From CAYUJH01 sp964394585 (GTDB taxonomy: Bacteria; Bacteroidota; Bacteroidia; Cytophagales; Flammeovirgaceae): a stretch of DNA of 35,532 nucleotides. The stretch is taken from NCBI GenBank assembly GCA_964394585.1, contig CAYMYI010000035.1, positions 1 to 35,532 of the forward strand. The letters are read 5' to 3'. The notes below the pieces were generated by a model, which did not search any database, was not told where the DNA came from, and worked only from the letters and a program-made list of their open reading frames with translations. Of this stretch, positions 17,157 to 24,799 are shown in pieces. The translations under genes were made by a program, and so were the position numbers. How positions within the stretch are numbered: the first letter of the stretch is position 1; every line of letters begins with the position of its first letter.

Positions 17157-18128
17157 ATGAACTTTCAATTATTAATCGAGAACTTAACAAACCCTGCACT
17201 TCTTTTTTTCTTTTTAGGTATTATTGCCGTTCAACTCAAAAGCGATTTAGAAATCCCTTCTAATTCATCAAAGTTCATATCGCTCTATCTATTATTTTCC
17301 ATTGGCTTTAAAGGCGGACAAGAACTTGCTCATAGTACATTAAGCACAGAAATTCTATGGGCGCTTTTATTCGGTGTATTGCTGGCCGTTGTAGTTCCAA
17401 TATATACCTTTTTCATCCTGAGTAAATTTTTAGGGGCTGCCAATGCTGGAGCCATTGCCGCCTCATATGGTTCGGTAAGTGCCGTTACTTTCGTAACTTG
17501 TGTTTCATTTCTTGAATTGCAGCGTATCAGCTTCGATGGGCATATGGTCGCAGTCATGGCACTTATGGAGGCTCCTGCTATTATCGTAGGTATATTACTT
17601 CTCTTATTGTTTAAAAAACAAGATACTGATACACAACATATTGCGTTTCGAAAAGTAATACATCATGCACTAACTAACGGCAGTGTGCTTCTCATTATAG
17701 GCAGCCTGATGATTGGTTTTTTAGCAAGCGAAGAACAAGCTGAAGGTATTAAACCCTTTACAACAGATTTATTTAAAGGTTTTTTAGCTGTCTTTCTACT
17801 CGATATGGGGATTACTAGCGGCAGGAAGCTGTCAATTTTTTGGAAGAATGGGTGGTTTCCTTTTGTATTTGCTATAATCATTCCACTAGTTAACGGGTGT
17901 GGTACTGCCTTGCTAAGTCCTTCAATTACAGATAGTATGGGTAACCAACTACTATTCTGTATTCTAGCTGCTAGTGCATCTTACATTGCTGTACCAGCTG
18001 CCATGAAAATAGCTGTACCTAAAGCAAATCCAGGATTATACTTACCAATGGCACTTGCTATTACTTTTCCCTTTAACATCACCCTGGGAATGCCATTATA
18101 TCTATATATTTTACAAGCAGTTCAGTAG
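17157..18128 (+). CDS. SbtA-like sodium-dependent bicarbonate permease
   Basis: A 323-residue inner-membrane protein with about ten hydrophobic segments in two halves. The N-terminus (NPALLFFFLGIIAVQLKSDLEIP) and the following LYLLFSIGFKGGQEL (45-59) are distinctive for the SbtA family, which imports bicarbonate with sodium. A hydrophilic loop with KKQDTDTQHIAFRK (about 152-165) separates the halves. The second half contains FLLDMGITSGRKL and ends in GLYLPMALAITFPFNITLGMPLYL. In cyanobacteria SbtA works with the PII-like SbtB; no such gene is present here. In a heterotroph the transporter may supply bicarbonate for carboxylases, which is inference. The convergent gene at 18169 lies 40 bp downstream without a clear terminator. 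Base composition around this gene is more AT-rich than in the 28700-33200 region. Confidence 0.88.
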   Translation: MNFQLLIENLTNPALLFFFLGIIAVQLKSDLEIPSNSSKFISLYLLFSIGFKGGQELAHSTLSTEILWALLFGVLLAVVVPIYTFFILSKFLGAANAGAIAASYGSVSAVTFVTCVSFLELQRISFDGHMVAVMALMEAPAIIVGILLLLLFKKQDTDTQHIAFRKVIHHALTNGSVLLIIGSLMIGFLASEEQAEGIKPFTTDLFKGFLAVFLLDMGITSGRKLSIFWKNGWFPFVFAIIIPLVNGCGTALLSPSITDSMGNQLLFCILAASASYIAVPAAMKIAVPKANPGLYLPMALAITFPFNITLGMPLYLYILQAVQ

Positions 18129-18168
18129 CAGTAATCTACTTCCATTTACATAAATAATCACATCATCG

Positions 18169-18786
18169 TTATTCTTTTATCATCTGATAAATATCTAAAC
18201 TCACTAAAGGTTGCCATACTTTTCCCGGGAAATTAATATCATTTGCAGAAAAAGTTATAGAAGGCAAATCAAAAGCTACTATGGCGGATTGTATGCTTGA
18301 GTTTTTCAATAGAAACCAAGCAGAATAATTTCTTTCGCTCAAAGTAGGAGGAGCTAATCCAGGTAATTCCTGTTTATAAAAAGAAAAATCGAGATTTTCA
18401 ATTCTTTTAATTAAAATGGAGTAAAACTCCGATACATCCATTTCACTTTTATGCTGTTTTTCACCTACCAGCTTAAGCTTCACAACCTTAGCGGTGTTAT
18501 TAGAGTACAACCTCAATATTTTCACTTCTTCACTTCTATTCTCCTCTGAGACACTTTTAGAAGACCGAACATATTGCATTTCATAAATAACAGATACATC
18601 TTGAACAGAATCCTTTTTCCAAACAAGAGGAAAGCTATTATTTACATACACTACTGCACTATCAGAGAAAAACGCTGAAGAATCTAGCTTCATTGAAAAA
18701 GTAGAATATATACTCTGCGCTTTAACTTGGAAAGCGAACATAAAGGTAAAAAATAAGAGGAAGTTAACTTTACTGTAAGGTTTCAT
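18169..18786 (-). CDS. Exported protein of unknown function
   Basis: A 205-residue protein that I do not recognise. The first 23 residues form a signal peptide (MKPYSKVNFLLFFTFMFAFQVKA). The rest is rich in Ser, Lys and hydrophobic residues in alternation, without cysteines, repeats or catalytic motifs, and reads like a small beta-rich domain. It ends VSLDIYQMIKE. It is a lone gene: the GldN terminator lies upstream of it at 18916-18953, so it needs its own promoter, and the SbtA-like gene converges on its 3' end. The stable open frame with a good signal peptide makes a real gene likely. Confidence 0.7.
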   Translation of the reverse strand: MKPYSKVNFLLFFTFMFAFQVKAQSIYSTFSMKLDSSAFFSDSAVVYVNNSFPLVWKKDSVQDVSVIYEMQYVRSSKSVSEENRSEEVKILRLYSNNTAKVVKLKLVGEKQHKSEMDVSEFYSILIKRIENLDFSFYKQELPGLAPPTLSERNYSAWFLLKNSSIQSAIVAFDLPSITFSANDINFPGKVWQPLVSLDIYQMIKE

Positions 18787-18915
18787 TTAGCTTTTGATTG
18801 ACATGCTATCGCTTAAAAATATAACAAGATATATATAAGCGGAAAGATTTCTTCTTTTACCATCAATTACATATGAATCGTATAGAGTTGTGAGTTAACC
18901 TTATGCTATAACTTT

Positions 18916-18953
18916 AAAAAAAAAGGATGATTCTTATTACTGAATCATCCTTT
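18916..18953 (-). terminator. Rho-independent terminator after gldN
   Basis: AAAGGATGATTC (18922-18933) and GAATCATCCTTT (18942-18953) form a perfect 12-bp stem with an 8-nt loop. The nine A's at 18916-18924 give a U run on the minus strand. It lies 20 bp past the gldN stop and closes the T9SS operon. Confidence 0.88.
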
Positions 18954-18973
18954 CTAAAAGAAATATTAAGATA

Positions 18974-19867
18974 CTAGTTAGACCATAAATTAGATTCATA
19001 TTCTAACAAGTAAAACTCATATTGTTGAGATTTTGCAAGAGCTTGTTCTTGATTGCCTGAGTATGTATCAGCAATAAACTCGCCTTTTGGGTTCGAATAC
19101 TTAGTCAAAGTCCCCGAAAACAGGCGTAAGTCAAATGCATCCGCCAAATTTCTATGTTGTGCAGTATTTTCGGGATTGAACCAAATAGCCTTGTAGTTAT
19201 CTACAAATACATTTTCAACCAACTCTTTATATGAAAAAGTTGCTAAAGGCTTATCTAGACCGGTAGGATATTGTTCACCAGGAATAACCACAGTGAGCGC
19301 TTGAATATCATGGTACATACGAGAGCGCTTTCTATCAAACAGTATATCCTCTTTCAAATCCAAGATATAAATCTGCTGTGGAAAGAATTCTTGAGGTACT
19401 TCTTCAGCCGCTGCATCTCCTCCAGCATCACCCCAGGCATCTCCGCCACCACCCCAGTCGCCGCCGCTACCCCAATCATCGCCACCACCAAAATCGCCGC
19501 CACCGCCGCCAAATAAATCATCATCAGCTCCATCGTCAGCACCAGGAATTTTTAAGTTTTCATTAAAATCTTTGTTTGACATACGCGTCTGGAGCGAATC
19601 ATTCTGAAAAGGGCGTAAAACACCAGCTTTTACAGCATCGATAATGATTTTAGTAATCTGATTTTCAGCAGCAAACAGCGGTTGGTTCATTTTCTGCCGA
19701 AGATCAATACGCCACCACAAAGACTTTTGAAAACTTATGTCATGCTTACGCACAGGACGAATGGAATAGGGATTATACTGTTGATCACCACTTAACTCTT
19801 GAGCAGAAACAGAAAAGCTTACGAAAAATAATGAGCAACAGAATAGAATGGCGGTTGAAAATCTCAT
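18974..19867 (-). CDS. gldN: Type IX secretion / gliding motility protein GldN
   Basis: GldN (PorN) forms, with the lipoprotein GldK (PorK), the large periplasmic ring under the outer membrane that couples the GldLM motor to T9SS translocons. The 297-residue protein has a signal peptide (to about residue 22, SVSA-QE). Family segments include RPVRKHDISFQKSLWWRIDLRQKMNQPLF at about 37-65, ending in the NQPLF hallmark, and then IIIDAVKAGVL. After an insertion come QQIYILDLKEDILFDRKRSRMYHDIQALTVVIPG (about 164-197) and a C-terminal part with YKAIWFNPENTAQHRNLADAFDLRLFSG. Residues 109-157 are a Gly/Asp/Trp/Ala-rich low-complexity insertion (19397-19543), unlike the rest of the protein. The gldM stop lies 16 nt upstream, and the operon ends at the terminator just downstream. 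Confidence 0.96.
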   Translation of the reverse strand: MRFSTAILFCCSLFFVSFSVSAQELSGDQQYNPYSIRPVRKHDISFQKSLWWRIDLRQKMNQPLFAAENQITKIIIDAVKAGVLRPFQNDSLQTRMSNKDFNENLKIPGADDGADDDLFGGGGGDFGGGDDWGSGGDWGGGGDAWGDAGGDAAAEEVPQEFFPQQIYILDLKEDILFDRKRSRMYHDIQALTVVIPGEQYPTGLDKPLATFSYKELVENVFVDNYKAIWFNPENTAQHRNLADAFDLRLFSGTLTKYSNPKGEFIADTYSGNQEQALAKSQQYEFYLLEYESNLWSN

Positions 19868-19883
19868 GTCTCTTTACAAATTA

Positions 19884-21485
19884 TTAATTAATTGGGATAG
19901 TATAAATTTCAGCAGACATACCTGGAACTTCCTCTGTCTTATTACGGAAATTCCTTCGCATTACCTGCTTTAATTCAATCACATAACGATCTCCGGGACG
20001 AGCTTTTTGTGCTAGCGCTGAAAGATTAACATTATCAGATGTTACCTTCTCAGAGCCAATAGCACGTTTACCTCTTGCAAGAGTAATTACATACCCTGTT
20101 ACTCTATAACGAGCATCTTTAGGTAAAAATTCTTTAAAATCTTTATCTGCCAAAGCGCGCATCTCAATAGAGCGAGGTCCAGGAGCAGGATATCCGTTTT
20201 TCAAGTCAGCAGGTTTATTGTTTATGAAGGGCATTACATCAGGTTTTGGAACGCGCTTAACATTGAACGTCTCAGTGCCGATGACATTTCCTTTACTCTT
20301 TACTGTAATCGCCACTTTTCCTTGATTAGGTACAATTGTAACTTTGCCTTTTTCTGAACCCGGAATAACATCGGCTCCAGTAGCCGTGAAGGAAGGTTCA
20401 TAGTCTACACCCAAAGCCGGAACTTGAATATTAAGTTCGTTACCGCAATTGTAATATAGAGCTGATACTGCTGCAGCTTGAATCGAAATTACAGGTTTCG
20501 CCACAACATATTCTTCTTCAATGGTAAATGTAGTGTCGCCAAATGGAGTAGGAATAGTGATGGTTCCTTTCCAAGTTTTCTTAGCATTCCCTGACTGATC
20601 ATACTCTCCAGGAGTAGCTACAAACTCAATCATACCAACACCCTCTTCAACATCAATCTCTTTTCCATTGTAAGTCATCTTAGGCTTAGCAGACGACGAA
20701 GATGCAGCAATAAACATTTCTGCTGAATATTTGGTACCAGCTGCAACCACGGAAGAGTAAGGTTTTACAACCGGAACAATTCTATCAAATTTTAGCTGAT
20801 CAGCGCCAATATCAGCCGCTAATTTTTCTAAAGCTTTTGCCTCCGCTTGAGCTACCTCCGACTTTATTTGACTCAAAATAGCTAAACATGCTACTGTGGG
20901 TGTATGATCAAAATTTAGCTGTGCGAAGTCCTTATTCATCTGATCGGGATTATCTTTATACTCTTCGATTTCCTTTGCATCAAGAGCCAAAGGTGGTAAG
21001 TCCAAGGAATCATGCATTGCATTAAGGTTCTTCACATAGTTATTAAGAGATTCCTTTAACGCATATGCTACGCCACTCTCACTCCCTTCAGGACCTAAGG
21101 TATAATTCATTTGCTTATCATAATCTTTAGCTCCTGCTAATTGACCATCCTCTGTATAACCACCTGACACCTCAATAATTCCTTTGCGGATATCAGCTAA
21201 CTCATTAAGGATTGTATTTGTCATTTCTCTTACTTGCTCAGCTTTTCCAAGTACCTGCACGTCTCTTGGTCTACTACCATTCTTTTCCACAGTAGCTTTG
21301 ATACCTGAAATTACCTTCTCATTAGATTCCATAGTCAGTTTAACAGAATGCTGTAAACTTTGATCTATGAAAATGAACTTATCGAGTACCGAGTTACTAA
21401 CTTGAAGTGCAAGAAGCGCCGTTAGTACTAAGTACATCATACCAATCATTTTTTGCCGTGGGGTTTCTTTTGCTCCTCCTGCCAT
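19884..21485 (-). CDS. gldM: Type IX secretion / gliding motility motor protein GldM
   Basis: GldM (PorM) is the periplasmic shaft of the T9SS motor. One transmembrane helix (about 13-33, MIGMMYLVLTALLALQVS) sits inside the GldL ring and a long multi-domain periplasmic part reaches toward the GldKN ring. The 533-residue length, the N-terminus GGAKETPRQKMIGMMYLVLTALLALQVSNSVLDKF and the Ig-like segments further on (for instance VVKPYSSVVAAGTKYSAEMFIAASSS at about 243-268) are all typical. The C-terminus ends in VPGMSAEIYTIPIN, the contact side for the ring. It is between gldL (52 bp upstream) and gldN (16 bp downstream) in the conserved order. Confidence 0.97.
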   Translation of the reverse strand: MAGGAKETPRQKMIGMMYLVLTALLALQVSNSVLDKFIFIDQSLQHSVKLTMESNEKVISGIKATVEKNGSRPRDVQVLGKAEQVREMTNTILNELADIRKGIIEVSGGYTEDGQLAGAKDYDKQMNYTLGPEGSESGVAYALKESLNNYVKNLNAMHDSLDLPPLALDAKEIEEYKDNPDQMNKDFAQLNFDHTPTVACLAILSQIKSEVAQAEAKALEKLAADIGADQLKFDRIVPVVKPYSSVVAAGTKYSAEMFIAASSSSAKPKMTYNGKEIDVEEGVGMIEFVATPGEYDQSGNAKKTWKGTITIPTPFGDTTFTIEEEYVVAKPVISIQAAAVSALYYNCGNELNIQVPALGVDYEPSFTATGADVIPGSEKGKVTIVPNQGKVAITVKSKGNVIGTETFNVKRVPKPDVMPFINNKPADLKNGYPAPGPRSIEMRALADKDFKEFLPKDARYRVTGYVITLARGKRAIGSEKVTSDNVNLSALAQKARPGDRYVIELKQVMRRNFRNKTEEVPGMSAEIYTIPIN

Positions 21486-21537
21486 GTCATTAAGATTTTA
21501 TAAAGTGAAAATCCATTTTAATATTTATCAGGATAGT

Positions 21538-22362
21538 TTATCCTTTCATAGCAGTTAGCATGTTACCGTAAACCTTATTCAAACTTGTAAGGTTAGTGGT
21601 AAGCTTCGACATCTGCTCTTTGAACAACTTAGATTCCTTGCTAGCATCAGACATACTTTCCATAGCTACTGTCAAGTTACTGTAGAACTTATTCATTGCT
21701 TTGATATGACTGTTTGCATCTTTCAGCTCCATTTCATAAACAGCATTCAAAGCTCCTAAGTTTTTAGTAATTACCTGTACTTGAGCATGATACGCTTTGG
21801 CATCTTGTGTCGTATTAGCCATTTGATTCATTGCATTCACAGTAGTAGAGTATGCTTTATTTAAATCAGCCATCGACTTAGTTGCTGTTTGTAGACTTTT
21901 CGTGTATTCATCAGATGCAACAGCTGTATTAGTTACATCCTTCATTTTAGTTACCGTAGTATTCAATGATTTCATTCCTTCTCCGAAATCCTTGAAAACA
22001 TCTGCACCAAGATTAGCTTCTTGCAACATTTTATCTATGCCTCCTAGAACAGCCAACTCTTTTTGTTCGTTACCTTTCTTATCGGCTTTCTTTGCAGCCT
22101 GTGCAGCTTCTGCAGCAGCTAGTTCAGGATATACTTTTTCCCAATCATAGTGCGCCTCTGGGGGAGGTGCTGGTTGGAAGGCTCCAAGTAGGAACAAAAA
22201 CCCTTCCGTCAAAAGACCTACTGTAAGCATCGTCCCCGCACCTTGCCAGTGCATAATTTTAAACAATGCTCCTACAACTACTAGTGCTGCACCAACACTT
22301 GTTACTTTAGGTACAATCACACGGTAGATAAACTCTAACTTAGTTTCTTGCTTTTTGCTCAT
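21538..22362 (-). CDS. gldL: Type IX secretion / gliding motility motor protein GldL
   Basis: GldL (PorL) is the inner-membrane stator of the T9SS motor; its two helices form a ring around GldM and use the proton-motive force. The 274-residue protein has TM1 at about 20-38 and TM2 at about 43-62. Conserved charged residues match those studied in Flavobacterium: Lys35 and His38 in LFKIMHWQG, and Glu53 in LLTEGFLFLLG. The tail from about 70 is cytoplasmic: AFQPAPPPEAHYDWEKVYPEL, a Lys/Ala-rich stretch, then helical repeats with AMNKFYSNLTVAMESM and LNKVYGNMLTAMKG, likely coiled-coil. Function follows from the family, and the residues are visible in the sequence. Confidence 0.97.
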   Translation of the reverse strand: MSKKQETKLEFIYRVIVPKVTSVGAALVVVGALFKIMHWQGAGTMLTVGLLTEGFLFLLGAFQPAPPPEAHYDWEKVYPELAAAEAAQAAKKADKKGNEQKELAVLGGIDKMLQEANLGADVFKDFGEGMKSLNTTVTKMKDVTNTAVASDEYTKSLQTATKSMADLNKAYSTTVNAMNQMANTTQDAKAYHAQVQVITKNLGALNAVYEMELKDANSHIKAMNKFYSNLTVAMESMSDASKESKLFKEQMSKLTTNLTSLNKVYGNMLTAMKG

Positions 22363-22416
22363 TTTAATTCACATTTAATTGACTTATACAATAGTTTGAC
22401 TTGAATACTATTCACT

Positions 22417-22441
22417 AGGATAAATATATCCTATTTTTTTT
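22417..22441 (+). terminator. Short hairpin with T-run in the gldK-gldL gap, facing against the operon
   Basis: AGGATA (22417-22422) and TATCCT (22427-22432) form a 6-bp stem around AATA, followed by A and eight T's on the plus strand (22434-22441). It has terminator form only for antisense transcription. On the minus strand it would be a hairpin in the gldL leader preceded by A's. The stem is short and AT-rich, so this is weak. Confidence 0.3.
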
Positions 22442-22491
22442 AATTTCCGAATACTTATGATGCATTCATCCACAATTGCTTTTGGAATTAA

Positions 22492-23562
22492 TTAAAACTC
22501 ATATCCAGAAGAACGCCCCAAATAAGTCATTACGCATCTAAAACCTATAAAAGATCTCATAGTATCTTGAAATTCATAATTTCTAGTACCTGTTTCTATA
22601 TAGAATGGTATATCTTTCCAAGAACCTCCTCTAACTATCTTACGTGGCTCGTTGTCATCAAAATAAGTAGGGTTCAAATCCCATACAATAGGATAACTAG
22701 CAGGGTGAAAGGCATCTTCGCACCATTCTGAAACATTTCCTGCCATATCATACAGACCGTACCCATTCGCAAAATAAGATCCCACCGGTGAAGTGTATGC
22801 AAAACCATCATCAATGTAATTACCTCTACCAGGTTTGAAATTGGCTAATGCACAACCACGACCATTTCTAGCATAAGGACCGCCCCATGGATATTTACCC
22901 TGATCAAGCCCTCCGCGCGCTGCATATTCCCACTCGGCCTCTGATGGCAGGCGAAAATTAGGCATAGGCCACATACCATTTTCAATTCTGTAAGTGTTTA
23001 AATACTCTGTTCTCCATTTACAAAATTCTTGAGCCTGATACCAGCTTATTCCTACAACAGGATATTCATCAAATGCCGGATGAATGTAGTAGTACTGTGT
23101 CATAGGCTCTCCCATGTGGTAAGTGTAGTCATTCACCCAAACTGTAGTGTCAGGATATAACCCTCCATTCTTAAAATCAAGAACTTCTTCTAAAGTCCAA
23201 GGGCCATGAATAGAATCATATTCAAAGGCATCATAGCCTTCGACTCCTAAAACAGAATATATGAATTGACGATATTCGTTGTTGGTAATTTCAGTATCGT
23301 CCATATAGAATCCACCAATAGTGATTTGTTTATTCATATTGATTTTTGAGGACGTGATATCTTCATCTGATTGCCCCATGTGAAATGTACCCGGAGGCAC
23401 TGAAGTCATACCGTAAGGGAGCACCTGCCCGGTCCACTCTCGATCTTGTACTCCTATTAGCTCACCTCCATCTCCTTTATTTCCACCAAAAATGCAACTC
23501 TGAAGTAAAATACCTAGTATAAGGATTGTGAGATAATTTCTTAATGTGAGGACTCTGTTCAT
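22492..23562 (-). CDS. gldK: Type IX secretion / gliding motility lipoprotein GldK
   Basis: GldK (PorK) is the outer-membrane lipoprotein of the T9SS ring. Residues 1-22 are a lipoprotein signal ending in the lipobox LLQSC, with Cys23 as the acylation site. The rest has the formylglycine-generating-enzyme (sulfatase-modifying factor) fold: GTFHMGQSDED (about 58-68), GGFYMDDTEITNNEYRQFI (about 87-105), YPVVGISWYQAQEFCKWRTEYLN, FRLPSEAEWEYAARGG, YDMAGNVSEWCEDAF, and KIVRGGSWKD with IGFRCVM near the end. The family uses the fold structurally, not as an enzyme. At 356 residues it is shorter than the GldK/PorK proteins I know, which I recall as about 450-490. It heads the K-L-M-N order, 122 bp after the PorP/SprF gene and 129 bp before gldL. 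Confidence 0.96.
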   Translation of the reverse strand: MNRVLTLRNYLTILILGILLQSCIFGGNKGDGGELIGVQDREWTGQVLPYGMTSVPPGTFHMGQSDEDITSSKINMNKQITIGGFYMDDTEITNNEYRQFIYSVLGVEGYDAFEYDSIHGPWTLEEVLDFKNGGLYPDTTVWVNDYTYHMGEPMTQYYYIHPAFDEYPVVGISWYQAQEFCKWRTEYLNTYRIENGMWPMPNFRLPSEAEWEYAARGGLDQGKYPWGGPYARNGRGCALANFKPGRGNYIDDGFAYTSPVGSYFANGYGLYDMAGNVSEWCEDAFHPASYPIVWDLNPTYFDDNEPRKIVRGGSWKDIPFYIETGTRNYEFQDTMRSFIGFRCVMTYLGRSSGYEF

Positions 23563-23632
23563 GATTGTAAATTAGATTCAATGCCTTATTAATGTAGAAG
23601 TTGTTTTTGTGATTATGCATTTATCAGCATCG

Positions 23633-23640
23633 CAAAAATA
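23633..23640 (-). promoter_or_regulatory. Candidate -7 box for gldKLMN
   Basis: The minus strand reads TATTTTTG, an exact TAnnTTTG match, about 70 nt upstream of the gldK ATG and inside the porP-gldK gap. TTTG motifs occur upstream but only about 10 nt away, not at the usual 19-20. If active, gldKLMN has its own start site besides read-through from the PorP gene. Confidence 0.38.
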
Positions 23641-23684
23641 ACTCCAAAACAAATAATCAGTAGAGGATATTCGTCGAAAATTCA

Positions 23685-24644
23685 TTAAAACCTAAAGCGA
23701 GGAGTTCTGATAATGGGTTTTCTTGGAAATTTAATAGACGGCATTCGATATGTGAGAACAAGTTCGTGGGATGTGGCTTCTTTGGCATTACGTGCTTCAA
23801 GTGTGTAGTCAAACGAATAACTAAGGCGTAGCCTATTATCTTCCATAAAATAGATTCCACTAGTAACAGCAAATGCTTCTAGTTCTCTCAACGATACTCC
23901 TACTAAAATCTTGTCATTAAATGTGCCTTGTGTAGTACCCTCAAAAGAATAACTGTTCAAATCAGACTTCATCAACGCAGAAACCGTAAGCTCTACGCTA
24001 GGCGACACATCAATTACTCTGCCTACGACAACATTCGTATGCATTGCCAACGAGGTAAAAGAACTATCTTGACCAAACGTAAATTCAGACTCCTGCAAAT
24101 GGTTAAAACTTACTCCTCCAAAATAGGTCGGGGAATTATAATATATGCCAAATCCATAATCAGAAGTCGATTGGTTTTGTTGACCACCAATATTAAGTGG
24201 GTCATCTTGATCTACGAAACGCAATACGCTAAAATCTAACGATTGGTTGTAAATCCCTCCTCTAATTCCAAAAGAAAGAGTGGAAAAAGAGTTTATCTGA
24301 ATGTGATATGCGATTGAAAGGTTTGCCTCAAAATTTCTCAATGGTCCTAACTGATCATTCATAATATATGCCCCCACGCCTAAATTATACTTTGTGAGAG
24401 GCATCTGAAAACTCACCAGTTGCGTGGTTGGTGCCCCACCATCATCAAAAGTAGGCTCATAACCTAACCACTGCGTTCTATAAATAGCCGTTGCTTCCAT
24501 CCAATCAGGGTTAATCCCGGTATATGCAGGATTGAGATACATTCGATTGAACAAAAACTGAGTAAATTGAGGATCCTGTTGTCCCCATGCTTTAGTGAGC
24601 GTAAGTAGTGCTATTGTTGAAAGAATCAGAAGACGTTTTTGCAT
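23685..24644 (-). CDS. PorP/SprF-family type IX secretion outer-membrane protein
   Basis: A 319-residue outer-membrane barrel. The signal peptide ends about AWGQ (residue 22) and is followed at once by the family hallmark QQDPQFTQFLFNRMYLNPAYTG (22-43). The remainder alternates as beta strands, with the typical LVSFQMPLTKYNLGVGAYIMNDQLGP at about 74-99. PorP and SprF proteins are needed for secretion or surface attachment of T9SS cargo; SprF handles the SprB adhesin. Which role this copy has cannot be read from the sequence, since these genomes usually carry many paralogues. Its place right before gldK fits the main PorP gene of the T9SS. A strong terminator separates it from hemD upstream, so its promoter must lie in the 155 bp between. 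Confidence 0.93.
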   Translation of the reverse strand: MQKRLLILSTIALLTLTKAWGQQDPQFTQFLFNRMYLNPAYTGINPDWMEATAIYRTQWLGYEPTFDDGGAPTTQLVSFQMPLTKYNLGVGAYIMNDQLGPLRNFEANLSIAYHIQINSFSTLSFGIRGGIYNQSLDFSVLRFVDQDDPLNIGGQQNQSTSDYGFGIYYNSPTYFGGVSFNHLQESEFTFGQDSSFTSLAMHTNVVVGRVIDVSPSVELTVSALMKSDLNSYSFEGTTQGTFNDKILVGVSLRELEAFAVTSGIYFMEDNRLRLSYSFDYTLEARNAKEATSHELVLTYRMPSIKFPRKPIIRTPRFRF

Positions 24645-24741
24645 AGCAGTTCATATTATGCAGCCAATATACAATAATTGATTGTTCTACGGAAAAAATC
24701 CATGTTTCCTTGAATAACTTTTCTTACTAAATGGGAAAAGT

Positions 24742-24779
24742 AAAAAAAGCTATATACTCCTTTAAAGTATATAGCTTTT
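24742..24779 (-). terminator. Rho-independent terminator after hemD
   Basis: AAAAGCTATATACT (24745-24758) and AGTATATAGCTTTT (24766-24779) form a perfect 14-bp stem with a 7-nt loop. The seven A's at 24742-24748 give a U run on the minus strand. It lies 20 bp past the hemD stop and insulates the heme unit from the T9SS unit. Confidence 0.88.
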
Positions 24780-24799
24780 CTTCAATGATGGCAATGTCT

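Noticed and set aside
19415..19540. Repeat tract as a possible CRISPR array or minisatellite
   Set aside because: No fixed repeat-spacer pattern; it is coding sequence for Gly/Asp-rich residues in frame with gldN.
19354..19566. Open frames on both strands over the GldN insertion (one His/Arg-rich)
   Set aside because: Shadows of the GGC/GAT repeats of GldN.
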